From assembly GCF_032118995.1 (NCBI RefSeq), contig NC_092665.1, forward strand, positions 12,628,512-12,692,511: a stretch of DNA of 64,000 bases. The letters are read 5' to 3'. This document shows positions 24,661 through 35,740 of this stretch, one piece after another. The notes under the pieces are model-generated. The model was not told the DNA's origin. It did not search any database and worked only from the letters and a program-made list of their open reading frames with translations. Made by a program: the position numbers and the translations under genes. Position 1 is the first letter of the stretch; each line of letters begins with the position of its first letter. The stretch comes from Asterias amurensis. Lineage: Eukaryota > Echinodermata > Asteroidea > Forcipulatida > Asteriidae.

Positions 24661-25031
24661 CTGGATCGGTCGAGTTGGTCTTTGAAAAGCGTATGTAACC
24701 GTTTGTTATAAAATGCATATGGTAAGAAAGATGTTTTAAAAGTAGAATATAATGATCCACACACGTATCACTCGAAATTGCGTGGTTTTCCTCTTACCTC
24801 GTCGACAAACACGGTCGGCCATTTATGGGAGTCAAATTTTTGACTCCCATAAATGGCCGACCGTGTTAGTTCGCAAAGTAAAATGAAAACCACGCAATTT
24901 CGAGGCAAATGTGTGCGGATCATTGTATTCTACTTTTTAAACGTCTTCCTAACCATATGAATTTTATAACAAACGGTTACAAACGCTTTTGAAAGACCAA
25001 CTCGACCGATCCAAGGCAACGTGTTCCTTCA
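24661..25031. mobile_element. fold-back MITE, family D, second of a tandem pair
   Basis: Same structure as the preceding copy, with the longer end GGATCGGTCGAGTTGGTC and its complement CCGATCCAAGGCAACGTG. The centre is again a palindrome around GAGTCAAATTTTTGACTC. The pair differs at many positions, so it is unlikely to be a recent tandem duplication. Confidence 0.85.
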
Positions 25032-25288
25032 ATTGAAAGATATTTGAAACCGAACACGTTGTTTTGTAAGTTATGATGTAGCAGTGTTGTTAGACGACGT
25101 TCGTTAGTGTTCTCTAAATTTTCTATTTAAACCACATCGACTTTTCCCTAACAAGTTTTTCGATGATTTCCACTTTTGACCCAAATGCGATGTTATAGGC
25201 CCAAAACTGTTTTTTAGAAAGTATTGTTCAAAGGAGCAGTAGCAAAAGAATTGCTCTATAATTTGTTTTTACCCTAACTTACATTGAT

Positions 25289-25400
25289 GTAAGTTTTGTT
25301 TGAAGCTTTGAATGGTGTGGATATAGGAAGGTACTATAAATAAATAGTTAACTTGCAGGTACAATTACAACCATTTGTAAATCTCTTGTGGAAGGGAAAT
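25289..25400 (+). repeat. family G repeat, unsplit copy
   Basis: TTGTTTGAAGCTTTGAATGG continues directly through ATAGGAAGGTACTATAAATA and AACTTGCAGGTACAA. It is the empty-site equivalent of the interrupted copy near 23.4 kb. Confidence 0.6.
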
Positions 25401-25479
25401 TGGCTCTTAAAATGTTCCCACACTCCCATAAAAGAGATTTACGATTTACTCATGGTTTTACCAGCAAATTTACACTGAT

Positions 25480-27204
25480 TAAAGGCAGTGGACACTGTTG
25501 GGAATTACTCAAAATAATTTTTAGCATAAAAACTTACTTAATTTTTAGCATAAAAACTTACTTGGTAACGAGTTATGGGGAGCTGTTGATAGTATAAATC
25601 ATTGTGAGAAACGGCTCCCTCTGAAGTAACGTAGTTTTCGAGAAAGAATTAATTTTCCACGAATTTGATTTCGAGACGTCAGATATACAATCTGAAGTCT
25701 CGAAATCAAGCATCTGAAAGCACACAACGTCGTGTGACAAGTGTGTTTTTTTCTTTCATTATTATCTCGCCACTTCCGACGACCAATTGAGCCTAAACTT
25801 TAACAGGTTTGTTATTTTATGCATATGCTGAGATACACCAATTGAGAAGACTGGTCTTAGGGTATGTTCAGACAGCGTGCTAACTTAGACCCGAACCGGT
25901 CTAACTTTTACGAGCAGCGGGGGGTGGTCGTAAAAATAAAAACCCATTGCGTTCAGACAGCACAGAGTTAAACCCGATCGGGTTTATCTTCGGTTTTAAG
26001 AGGTCAAAGTAGACGCGACCCCGTTGCTCTAACATCCGGTTTTATTCATCAGATTCACGCACGGAGTATGCCGAGATACCGAGTGCCCATGCCCTGGATG
26101 ATCATCAGAGCATAATTTGATACAAATGGCTCAATCGAACGCGGTAACAGTTTTACCGTTGGGAGGATATGGGCACTTAAAACAAACATGAACACGACTC
26201 GAAATTATTTTTTAACCAAACAAAATATTGATACAAACCGCCGAGAAAACTCACCACAATATTGTCCATATTCCATGAAACAGAACACGTTTCATTTTTG
26301 TGTTTTGTTTTATACCACTGTTTCCGATTTAATAAATACTTTTAGTTTGTACTTCAATCGATTGGAAGTTGCGATCTCTCAAAATAGCTGGTGCCGCGAT
26401 TTTTATTCCGATTCGTTCATAAACACAACTACACACGTGCAAGTTGCGTCAATACATGTACTTTGCAGTATTTTCCCAACAACGTGGTGATATTGCTGGC
26501 GTAGGGAATTTCCCCTACACACAGCCTCGCGCCCACTGCAGTTCATTCTCCTAGATTGAAAGTACAGCACGCTAGTAACGGTGACGGCAATAGAAAGGCA
26601 CATCCACGGGATCGGTGATGGTAACTATGGGATATCAGAGAGTGATCACTATGGGATGGCAGCGCTGTACATGTGAGAAGCATTACAAAATATGCGTCTT
26701 CGCTGCGCTCGTAGTATACGCATGAAAAAACAGTTTCAATTTATTGTAGGACACTCAACAAAAAAAGCTTGGACAATATAATTTTGTTTCAGAATTTAAT
26801 AAATCATGGGCGTGGGCCTGTGTTAAACGCCAACTCGGTAAGCGGCAAGAAAGTAATATAAATACTCGGTGCTTTTCAGCATCAGAGGCAACAGAAACCG
26901 TATACAAGCACTCCGGGTCCCGGGCGTGTGCATTGAACCACACAATGGGTCGTCGGTTGTGAGTTAAAACCGGATGTCATTCTGTCCACACGCAGTGTTA
27001 AAAGATAAACCCGAACCGGTTTAGACTTAGACCGCCTCGCTGGACGGTTTAAGTTTTGGGGTTTAAACCCGATCCGGTCTAACTTTATTTGCGTTCACAC
27101 GCACAAAAGTTGAACCCGAACCGGTCTAAGTGGACTTAGACCAACTTTAGTACGGCGTGTGAACGACCTCTTAGACAATTACCAATAGTCTCCAGTGTCT
27201 TTAG
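25480..27204 (+). mobile_element. MITE family C split by a 1.3-kb insertion
   Basis: The left part runs 25480-25859, from AAAGGCAGTGGACACTGTTG to GAAGACTGGTCTTA. The right part is 27174-27204, GACAATTACCAATAGTCTCC to TTTAGG. Together they make a normal family C element, so what lies between arrived later. TCTTA occurs on both sides of the insertion. Confidence 0.8.
25860..27168. mobile_element. 1.3-kb non-autonomous DNA element with repeated CCGAACCGGT end motifs
   Basis: It is bounded by imperfect ends, GGGTATGTTCAGACAGCG on the left and the complement of GGTCGTTCACACGCCG on the right, and by TCTTA at 25855-25859 and 27169-27173. If the duplication is only the inner TTA, a PIF/Harbinger relationship is possible (inference). 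The motif ACCCGAACCGGTCTAA or close variants occurs at about 25888, 25970, 27009, 27066 and 27115, near both ends. These look like binding sites for a transposase. Short open frames inside resemble nothing I know. Confidence 0.7.
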
Positions 27205-27218
27205 GCGCTGTATCACTA

Positions 27219-28172
27219 CAGGGTGTCTCAAGGGTTTTTATGGCCAGACTATTATGTTTACCAGCAGAAAGTATGGCACCATCTTAAAGCTGAAACCTTG
27301 TGCTTTCCAATGATACATTTGGTTACATTCTAGGGTCATGCATCAGCGAGCACCATTGTCTTTTAAACCCTTGTCATTCTGGCCTTCAGACAGTGTGTAA
27401 ACCTCAGGTTGTCACAATGGTTCAGCTAACGGCAGAACAGAGAATATTTGTGGTCAAGAATTGGTATGAAACCAGAACTTTTTGCAGGCTACACAGGATG
27501 CATTTCGAGAAGCATTCCCAGATCGATAACCAACAGCAAAGAAACAATCTGGGCCAATGTGAGAAAGTATGAAGCACATCAGGAACCAGCCTCAATCGCA
27601 ATAAAGGAAGTTCAGGAAGGCCAAGGACAGCGAGATCTCAGGAAAACATCGCTATCCTACGACAGCAACTGATTGACCACCCACGGGAGACAAGTGCAAG
27701 ACGGAATGGTGTTGGACTGAGCCACACCACTTTTAATCGGATCACTCATCTGGACCTTCACTTCCATCTGTTCCACATCTTCACATCCGTCATGAACTTC
27801 TGCTTCCTGATCTTGCAAGAAGACATACTTTCTGTGAGTGGCTTCTTGAGCGGTGTGAGAGAGATCCCAGCAAACTTCTGGTTTCATACCTTTTCTTGAC
27901 CACTCTGCTTTTATTAGCTGAACCATTTGTGACAACCCGAGGTTTACACTCTGTCTGAAGGCCAAAATGACATGGGTTCAAAAGTGAACCAACTGCATTT
28001 ATGCACCACAACTTCAAGACAATGGTGCTCGCTGATGCATGACCCTTGAATGTATCATTGGAAAGCACAAGGTTTCAGCTTTAAGATGATGCCATGCTTT
28101 CTGCTGGTAAACATAATAGTCTGGCCATAAAAACCCTTTAAAGTAGGATTACCTTTTTTTTGAGACACCCTG
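27219..28172. mobile_element. fold-back relic of a Tc1/mariner-like transposon with a broken transposase
   Basis: The ends read CAGGGTGTCTCAA and its complement, flanked by TA on both sides, as in the Tc1/mariner superfamily. The left arm (27219 to about 27480) and right arm (about 27870-28172) are inverted copies of the same 5' region. From ATG at 27417 the left arm reads MVQLTAEQRIFVVKNWYETR, an N-terminal helix-turn-helix start. Later frames contain TIWANVRKYE and TSARRNGVGLS, typical of the transposase group often annotated with DUF4817 (family from memory). The right arm carries a second, inverted start. Frameshifts break the frame and the catalytic half is absent, so it is not autonomous. 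Confidence 0.7.
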
Positions 28173-28731
28173 TATAGGTACCCTCCAAAGTTCTGTGAAC
28201 AAAAAGATCTTCTGAGTTCTTTGAAGACAATCCACCATTTTTTTTTTTTTTTTACTTCCCTTTGATGTTTTTGTTTTAAGCCGTTCAAGGTCACCAATAA
28301 GCGATTGTATTATAACCGACATGTAACAGCCCATTTCTGCCTAATCCTGCGATAATCTTTATAATTATTTTATCCACTCAGTCAATAGGTTTAAACTATT
28401 TTAAACCATAAATCTTTAGTGATAAGCGGTAAGCTTGAATTTAGTTTAATTATAGAAAGATAACTAATGCTAAATCAAGAAGTTGTCCTTAATCCTTTCC
28501 AATTATAGCATACACGTTGTGGGAGACCTACTGCACCCCATGTGAAATGGCGTGTCTGTATGCCATAAAGTGTAGTATTTGTACAAGACGTTTATCGTGG
28601 TGTTATCACCCATCAGCCGATATGGATGTAATCGCGGTGGTTTTCTTCCGAGATAAGGTTCCGTACCAAGACTAGGTCGTTTGCATTTTGTTTTACCCCA
28701 ATGCCAGTGTCAACCAATTTGTTCAGTTTTG

Positions 28732-29094
28732 AGCCATTATACACTTTCGGCACAGACAAAAAATTAAAAGTTCACAAATTTACAAATAATTCACAGGGTT
28801 TACAGAAGGTAATGGTGAAAGACTTATCTTGAAATATTATTCCATGAAATGCTTTACTTTTTGAGAAAACATGAAAACAATATTAATTCTCGATAGCGAG
28901 ATTTACGGATTTATTTTAAACACATGTCATGACACGGCGAAACGTTGGGAAACTAGGGTGAGTTTTCCCGTTATTTTCTCCCGACTCCGACGACCGATGA
29001 GCCTAAATTTTCACAGGTTTTTTATTTTAAGTTGTAGTACACGAAGTGTGGGCCTTGGACAATACTGTTTACCGAAAGTGTATAATGGCTTTAA
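28732..29094 (+). mobile_element. MITE family I
   Basis: It begins AGCCATTATACACTTTCGGC and ends TTACCGAAAGTGTATAATGG, with the family's central inverted pair and the block ACACGGCGAAACG. About 363 bp, non-coding. Confidence 0.8.
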
Positions 29095-29144
29095 ACGCAT
29101 TAATATAACCGTTCGATTATAGAACACAAATACTGAAGGCATTA

Positions 29145-29193
29145 CACTTTGGTGTTTGGAAAACGCCCCACTTTGGTGTTTGGAAAACGCCCC
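29145..29193 (+). repeat. two-copy 24-bp tandem repeat
   Basis: CACTTTGGTGTTTGGAAAAC followed by GCCC occurs twice without change. It is a recent small duplication with no evident function. Confidence 0.85.
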
Positions 29194-29435
29194 GTGCAAT
29201 AAGTAACCAAAGGTACGATGTTGCAATTGAATTGATACAGTCAGATAAATTAGTATGTGCCAATGTAAGCCTGATGATTAATTTAAAAACCTCAAACCGG
29301 TCATCCTTACAGAATAATACAAACTCAACAAAATTATTGCTAAGCAGAAGTAGGTTACTAGCCGAATTTACTTTTTAAGTTTACATTGTTCTGACTGGTG
29401 CGGTGCAGAGAAAATTGCCGAACAGTATTTTCTGC

Positions 29436-29805
29436 TTAAAGGGTCTATGTACTTTTTGTTGCACAAAAAAACACAATGTCCACAGATTTACATTAAACTT
29501 ACACAGTTTGAAGATAATGAAAGTAGAAAGCTTCCCCGAAAATATTAATTGCTGAGGTGCTGTAGTTTTTTTTAGAAATGAGTAAAACAATGTCATGAAA
29601 ATAATTTTCGTCTCAGTGATCATGAGACGGAAATTATTTTAGCATGTAAAAACGTATTTTTTGTTTTACTCATATCTCAAAAACTACATCACCTCAGCTG
29701 CTAATATTTTAAGGTACGCTTTCTACTATCATTATCTTCAAACGGTGTAGATGTAAGTCTGTGGACATTGTGTTTTGTGTTGCAAAAAGTACCCAAATCC
29801 TTTAA
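29436..29805 (+). mobile_element. MITE family J, framed by TTAA
   Basis: It begins AAAGGGTCTATGTACTTTTT and ends AAAAGTACCCAAATCCTTTA. Inner inverted blocks include TGTCCACAGATTTACATTAA near the left and a diverged complement near the right. A second copy lies at 33178-33592. Non-coding. Confidence 0.75.
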
Positions 29806-30491
29806 CAGCTTCATAAAGTTTGCCCCAGTGCCCAATTTCACGGCTCTGCTTACCATGGATTCTGCGCTTACGGCCCATAAAATTGTGTATTTCGCCATAT
29901 ATAGAGAAAAGTTCTATTCCTCCATGGTTTCACAGACACCGTTGGCACAGACTTTTGCTGTAAGGATAGACATAAAATTGGACCCAGGGTTGCAGACTGG
30001 ATTGAACTGGGAACTATGGTTTATCTCTGCATTGTATACATTAAAGACTCAAAATAAACAGCTATTGTGCAATGAATATCCACATAGACTTTCAAGGTTC
30101 AATGATCGTGATGGTTCGATTTTTAGGTTGAATGTACTTTTGTATTGCCTCGCGTGTATTACATAGAGCGTTATAGATTATAATGATTGCATTAATGGGG
30201 TAGTCTGAGGGGGCGGACACAGTACACAGCAACTGGGGTATGGTACAATATTGACATCATGATGGGTGTTAAGTGGTGTTTGAAGTTTTGCATGGTGTGG
30301 AGAATAAGAGTAACTATAAATATGAATAGTAAACTTGCGGGTACAACCATGAGTAAAATCTCTTTTGAAGGAGTGGTGGCTATGAAAAGAGCCTGTTTGA
30401 TCTCGGCGTTTCGAACAGTTTACTCTGCTCGTCTGCGGGAGAAGGGTGTTGTGACACATTAATGGATACAGAAGAGATACATCAGAGGGTA
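29806..30491. other. gene-free stretch with a family G repeat
   Basis: Nothing coding is recognised. A family G copy occupies about 30268-30365, and a short family A-like end (GCCCAATTTCACGGCTCTGC) lies near 29830. Confidence 0.45.
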
Positions 30492-30690
30492 TTTGAGACA
30501 ATGGACACCTTGGGTAATTGTCAAAGACCAGTAATCTCACTTGGCGTATTCCAACAAATTATGTGGAGTAACCAACCTGTGAAAATTTGGGCTCAAGTTT
30601 GGTAATCGAAGCTGCAAGAGAATAATGGAAAACAAAAACCTTGTTGCACAAAATGTGTGTCATTTCAGATACCTGATAAAAGGCTTCACT
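30492..30690 (-). mobile_element. MITE family C, one-ended fragment
   Basis: ACAATGGACACCTTGGGTAA through CAACCTGTGAAAATTTGGGC matches one half of the family. The second half is replaced by unrelated sequence after about 30690. Confidence 0.65.
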
Positions 30691-31262
30691 GTGCCCGGAG
30701 CCTTTCTATATGTAAGGGAAGGCACAAGATCATGTTCTAATATTAATTTGTTACTTTTTTCCCCTTCTTTTTTCTATCTCATTTGGGACTTTTTGCTTTA
30801 CTTCTGTGGCGTGTTTTCATGCAGGGTCATTAACCATAACCGATTCTTACCACTTACCAAGCCCCGGAGGACCTGGAAATTTGATCGAGAGTTCTTATAG
30901 AATGTTTCATGTGGCATATTAACCTCTTTTATTGTATTTATAAGTTTTTCATTATTACTTTGTCATTTCATGCTTAGAAAATTAAACAAAACACAAGCAT
31001 TAAATTTGATTATGATGTGGCCATGTATAATATGCTAATATCGGAACATTTTGACAACAAACTGAAATTCTTGTTTGAAGCTTGGCATGTTGTGCATAAA
31101 TAGGACACTTGGTTGTACCCGCAGTTCTACGATTTATTCGAAGTCCCAGTTTCTTCTTACAAAAATACCATTTTAGTATTCTTACAAAAATACCATTTTA
31201 GTATTTTCCTCAAAAATTTTGAGGAATCTCTGTAAACGTTTTTGATATGCAGGTATATTTAT

Positions 31263-31661
31263 AAAGACACTGGCCACTAGTGTGGCCACTATTGGTAATT
31301 GTCAAAGACCAGTATTCTCATTTGGTGTATTTCAACATGCATAAAATAAACAACCTGTGAAAATTTGAGCTCACTGAATCGGTCATCGAAGTTGTGAGAT
31401 AATAATGAGAGAAAAAAACACCATTGTCACACAAAGTTGTGTGCTTTCAGATGCTTAATTTCGAGACCTCAAATTGTAAATCGGAGGTCTCGAAATGAAA
31501 TTCGTGGAAAATTACTTCTTTCTCAAAAACTACGTCACTTTTACAGGGAGCCGTTTCTCACAATGTTGTGTACTATCAATCTCTCCCCATTACTCGTACC
31601 AAGTAAGGTTTTATGCTAATAATTATTTTGAGTAATTACCAATAGTGTCCACTGCCTTTAA
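31263..31661 (-). mobile_element. MITE family C, full copy
   Basis: It begins AAAGACACTGGCCACTAGTG and ends ACCAATAGTGTCCACTGCCT followed by TTAA. The central GATTTCGAGACC-type hairpin is intact and there is a small duplication of CACTA-GTGGC at the left end. Non-coding. Confidence 0.8.
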
Positions 31662-32400
31662 GACTAAATGCTTACCAAATCAGGCCAACCGTTGTCAATA
31701 ATATACTAGATATTATTTCAATACTGATTTACCTCCCCATGCTGATTTTATGCCTCAATTGCAAAATGACAGCTACGGAGTCAACAAACTTTGGTTGTTT
31801 GCATTACACTCACAATGTTCGGTGTGCTTTTATTTAGACCGTTATCTCCACTTGGTGATAACATAACAGCACGCGCCGATTGGATTGTCGTACCACATCG
31901 TTGATGGTGAGTTTATCCCCGTGTGACGTTGACCTTGTGATCACGTGGTGCTCATTCAACACGGCATCACGCCACATTTTCTCGCCAGTGTGTAGTGTGG
32001 TCTTCGCCCAAGGCGTGTTCGTCGAAAGTCGAAGTGGACGAGTAGTGCGATAGTAACCTGTGAGTGTGTGTATAGCGATTTACAACAGAGCGAATTACAC
32101 TGTTCCACTATCGACCACTGACGTCTTGGGCCAAGACTAATGTAGGGTTGTAGGCCGACGGCTGACTTCACACGCGTTGCCTTGGCAACGACGATTATGT
32201 TGCCTTTACTGGATTAGTCGTCAACTTTATGCGCTGTGATTTTCATGTGGACGAATAATTAGTGTTCGTCTGAACAGAGAGCTATCTGAAAGTGTGGTTT
32301 CGGTGTGGCTTGTAAATTTGTCCGACTGAGATTCTGCCCCCCCCCCCCCATGGGAAATTAAAATGGAGTGAAGGAGGATGATTATTTAACATTACATCGT
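31662..32400. other. gene-free stretch of higher GC
   Basis: The interval from about 31860 to 32330 is less AT-rich and contains several CpGs, unlike its neighbours. It holds no long frame and no element I recognise. It could be an untranslated exon or promoter of an unseen gene. Confidence 0.35.
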
Positions 32401-32860
32401 TTTAAAGGCACCGGACACTTTTGGTAAATACTCAAAATAATTGTTAGCATACACACTTTACTTGGTAACGAGCAGTGGTGAGCTGTTGAAAGTACAAAAC
32501 ATTGTGAGAAACGGCTCAAAGTATCTGAAGGAGGATGATTTAACATTACATCATTTTAAAGGCACTGGACACTTTTTGTAAATACTCAAAATAATTGTTA
32601 GCATACACTTTACTTGGTAACGAGCAGTGGAGAACTGTTGGAAGTACAAAACATTATGAGAAACGGCTCAAAGTATCTGAAAACACACAGCTTGTGCGAC
32701 AAGGGTAGGGTTTTTTTTTTCTTCCGTTATTCTCTCGCAACTCCGACGACCAATTAGTCCAAATTTTCAGGTTTGTTATTTTATGCGTAGCTAGGTGTTG
32801 GGAACTTGGAATTCCCCATAGAGGGATCCACCAAGTGATGAGACTACTATAGTGCCTTCA
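32364..32860 (+). mobile_element. MITE family C with a partial tandem duplication including flank
   Basis: GAAGGAGGATGATT, an ACATTACATC block and the start of the MITE (AAAGGCACCGGACACTTTTG) occur twice, about 160 bases apart. The second MITE copy then continues to the far end near 32860. The duplicated flank shows the duplication happened after insertion. Confidence 0.65.
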
Positions 32861-33177
32861 AAGCCATTGGACCCTTTCGGTACAGGAAAAAACGAAAAAG
32901 TTCACAGATTTATTATTCCATGAAATGCTTTACTTTTTGAGAAAACAGGAAAACAATATCAATTCTCGTTAACGAGAATTACAGATTTATTTTAAACACA
33001 ATGTCAGACACGGCGAAACGCGCGGATACAAGGGTGGGTTTTCCCGTTATTTTCTCCCGACTCCGATGACCGATTAAGCCCAAATTTCCACAGGTTTGTT
33101 GTTTGATATAGAAGTTGTGATACACGAAGTGTGGGCCTTGGACAATACTGTTTACCGAAAGGGTCCAATGGCTTTAA
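32860..33177 (+). mobile_element. MITE family I
   Basis: It begins AAGCCATTGGACCCTTTCGG and ends ACCGAAAGGGTCCAATGGCT, closely inverted. It is internally shorter than its relatives and abuts a family J element at a shared TTAA. Confidence 0.8.
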
Positions 33178-33592
33178 AGGATTTGGGTAATTTTTCAAAA
33201 TGTCCACAGATTTACATTAAACTTACAGGGTTTGAAGATAATGATAGTGGAAAGCCTCCCTTCAAATATTACTAACTAAAGTTGTGTAGTTTTTGAGAAA
33301 TGAGTAAAAAATGTCACAAAATCATTTTGGTCTTATGAGACAAAATGTATTTTAGCATGTCAAATCCCCTTAACCAGTTATGATATTATACCCAATCCAT
33401 AGCATAACTGGTTAATACGTTTTTACATAATAAAATTGAGACGAAAACTATTACTTTTACTAATTTCTCAAAAACTACAGCACCTTAGGAAGTAAAATTT
33501 CAAGGGAAGCTTTCTACTATCATAATTTTGTAAGTTTAATGTAAATCTGTGGACATTGTGTTTTGTGTTGGGAAAAAGTACATATACCCTTT
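33178..33592. mobile_element. MITE family J with an inner palindromic insertion
   Basis: The family J ends are present (AAAGGATTTGGGTAA and ACATATACCCTTTAA). Near 33368-33413 it holds TTAACCAGTTATG and its complement CATAACTGGTTAA, a small hairpin absent from the 29436-29805 copy. Confidence 0.7.
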
Positions 33593-33790
33593 AAAAGAGG
33601 GCGCTATCAAAATAAGTTTGTGTGGAATCTCCTGGCACACCCCATATTGTGTGACCAGATTAATTACCACATTATACCGTGTTCTTAGCTCTTCATGCGC
33701 ACTAGCCTGCCATTGCAGTCAGTTTGTAGCTAAGCAAAATGGAAATGAACTAATTATGACGCCTGGTACGATGTGCATGATTGTGAAGGC

Positions 33791-34161
33791 CTTAAAGTCA
33801 TTGGACACTTTCGGTAAACAGTGTTGTCCAAGGCCCACACTTCGTGTACCACAACTTATATATATATAATAACAAACCTGTGAAAATTTAGGCTCTATCG
33901 GTCATCGGAGTCGGGAGAATATAACGGGAAAACCCACCCTTGTTTCCCCACGTTCGCCGTGTCGTGACATGTGTTTAAAATAAATCCGTAGTTCTCGCTA
34001 TCGAGAATTGATATTGTTTTAATGTTTTCTCAAAAAGTAAAGCATTTTATGGAATAATATTTCAAGATAAGTCTTTCACCATTACCTTCTGTAAATCCTG
34101 TAAATTATTTGTAAATATATGAACTTTTATTTGTTTCTGTACCGAAAGTGTATTGGCTTTA
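33791..34161 (-). mobile_element. MITE family I, framed by TTAA
   Basis: It reads AGTCATTGGACACTTTCGGT at the left and ACCGAAAGTGTATTGGCT at the right, with TTAA on both sides. Orientation is opposite to the other three copies, judged from the GTCCAAGGCCCACACTTCGT block. Confidence 0.8.
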
Positions 34162-34410
34162 AATGGATTGTAAAATAATGTATACATGATTTTTTAGAAA
34201 ATAAGCCGTTGTTCAATAACACTGACTCTAATGAAATGAAAATGTACTGAGTAACATGAGTTGAAGTCGTGTTTAGGGGTGAGTTTTACGAGCACAGGTT
34301 GTATCCTGTGTGCATGAATCAGAATCTCATGCCACAGAATCGCATGCATGCCACACATGCAGTAAGTCCATGCTCGTAAACATGTGGACATTGATTTATG
34401 TATGTATGTT

Positions 34411-34590
34411 CAGGCCTGTATGTTTCGTTTTTCAAAGGGCAAGGGCACCAAGGCATATTTTCCTTTGGAAATGGCACCCCATGAGGAAATTGTAAATTTC
34501 TACTAGAGCATTTCAAGGGAACCAAGGCAATGGCAAGGGTCAACGGAGGCAATCGCCTTAATTCGTTGCCTCCGTCAAGTATCAGGCCTG
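34411..34590 (+). mobile_element. short repeat, family B, complete copy
   Basis: CAGGCCTGTATG at the left, TATCAGGCCTG at the right, with GGGCAAGGGCACCAAGGCAT inside. About 180 bp, closely matching 4601-4777. Confidence 0.75.
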
Positions 34591-34887
34591 TATGTTGTAT
34601 AAAATAGCCCCATCAGTTTTAAAAAAAATTCTCTCCATGTGGGTTCTTGGTACATTCAATAAAACATTCATCATATAAGCAGATAAACAGTACATAAATT
34701 ATCGATTTAAAAATTATTGCGCGAATTAATTGTTTACTCTAGTTGACTGGGCCAAAGGAAGATGATTCGATAGAGGGCGCTATCACACAAAGTGCTACTC
34801 GATTCTCCTCGTGGGGGATAGAGATTGGGGGACTAAGCGTGCAATGCACTTTTTCCTGGTATTAATAAATTTATAGTGACACTTTAC

Positions 34888-35150
34888 TTTGGGATCGGTC
34901 GAGTTGGTCAATGAAAAGCGTTTGAATCCGTTACACAAAATGTATATTTTATGGTTAGAAAGATGTTTTGAAAGTAGAACATAATGATCCTCACAATATA
35001 TACCTCGAATTTGTGTGGTTTCTCTTTACTTTGCAAACTAACACGGTCGGCCATTTTATTGAGTCAAAAACTTGACCCTACAAAATGGCGTGCCGTGTTA
35101 GTTCAGGACGTATAAGGAAAACTGTGCATTTTTGAGGCATATTCTGTTAA
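34888..35150 (+). mobile_element. fold-back MITE, family D, right end eroded
   Basis: It starts GGGATCGGTCGAGTTGGTC and carries the ACGGTCGGCCATTTTAT block and its complement. It fades out near GAGGCATATTCTG instead of completing the right end. Confidence 0.65.
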
Positions 35151-35247
35151 GGCGGTATTCTGTTGAGATACATTATTTGTGGTGAGCAGTTTTGTGTGTC
35201 CAACCAAGCAGCTCTTTGAAATAGGGTCATTTAAGTATAGCTGCGTG

Positions 35248-35740
35248 TGACGTCACTAGCTGTGTAACTGGCCAATAAGTGGAGAAATCTCATTGTTGTT
35301 TTTTTGTTGTTTTTTACCTAATGCAGCAATTGAACACTTCTATTTAACGGCTGTGTTGATTTTAGAGAGCATTAACTTGTTCTTTAGCCTGAACATCTGA
35401 CGTCACACGTAGACGACACAAGCTTTCCATATCCGTGTTTTGATTGGTCGGGGTGATTGCCAGCTGCATTGACATCATTGTATGTATTCAATGAGATCAC
35501 TGGTTCTGTAAAACCAATACCTATCTTTATCTTTGTGGGACCAGTCTAGTTGTTCTTGACCTTGTCCTATAATTTGAGGCTACGTTAATATTCATCAGAG
35601 GCGTACCATGTGCGTCACTCATTCAATTACAAAGTGTTTTCCAGCGATAACGTCTTTAAAGAGATGTTTGAACAGCAGTAAAACAGTCTCAATGTGCCAG
35701 AGGATTGAAGTGTGATGTAGACTTTTTGTGACTGTATAAA
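35248..35740 (+). promoter_or_regulatory. upstream control block of lectin 1: two TGACGTCA sites and a TATA box
   Basis: TGACGTCA, a full CREB/ATF-type palindrome, occurs at 35248-35255 and 35398-35405. TATAAA follows at 35735-35740. The same arrangement is found upstream of lectins 2, 4 and 6. The ATG lies about 1 kb further on, and TTTAGG at 36732 just before it could be a splice acceptor, so a 5'UTR intron is possible. Confidence 0.4.

Noticed and set aside
26188-26943. Short frames inside the 1.3-kb CCGAACCGGT element as a transposase
   Set aside because: They are at most 100 codons, lie on different strands and show no catalytic motif, so the element is treated as non-autonomous.
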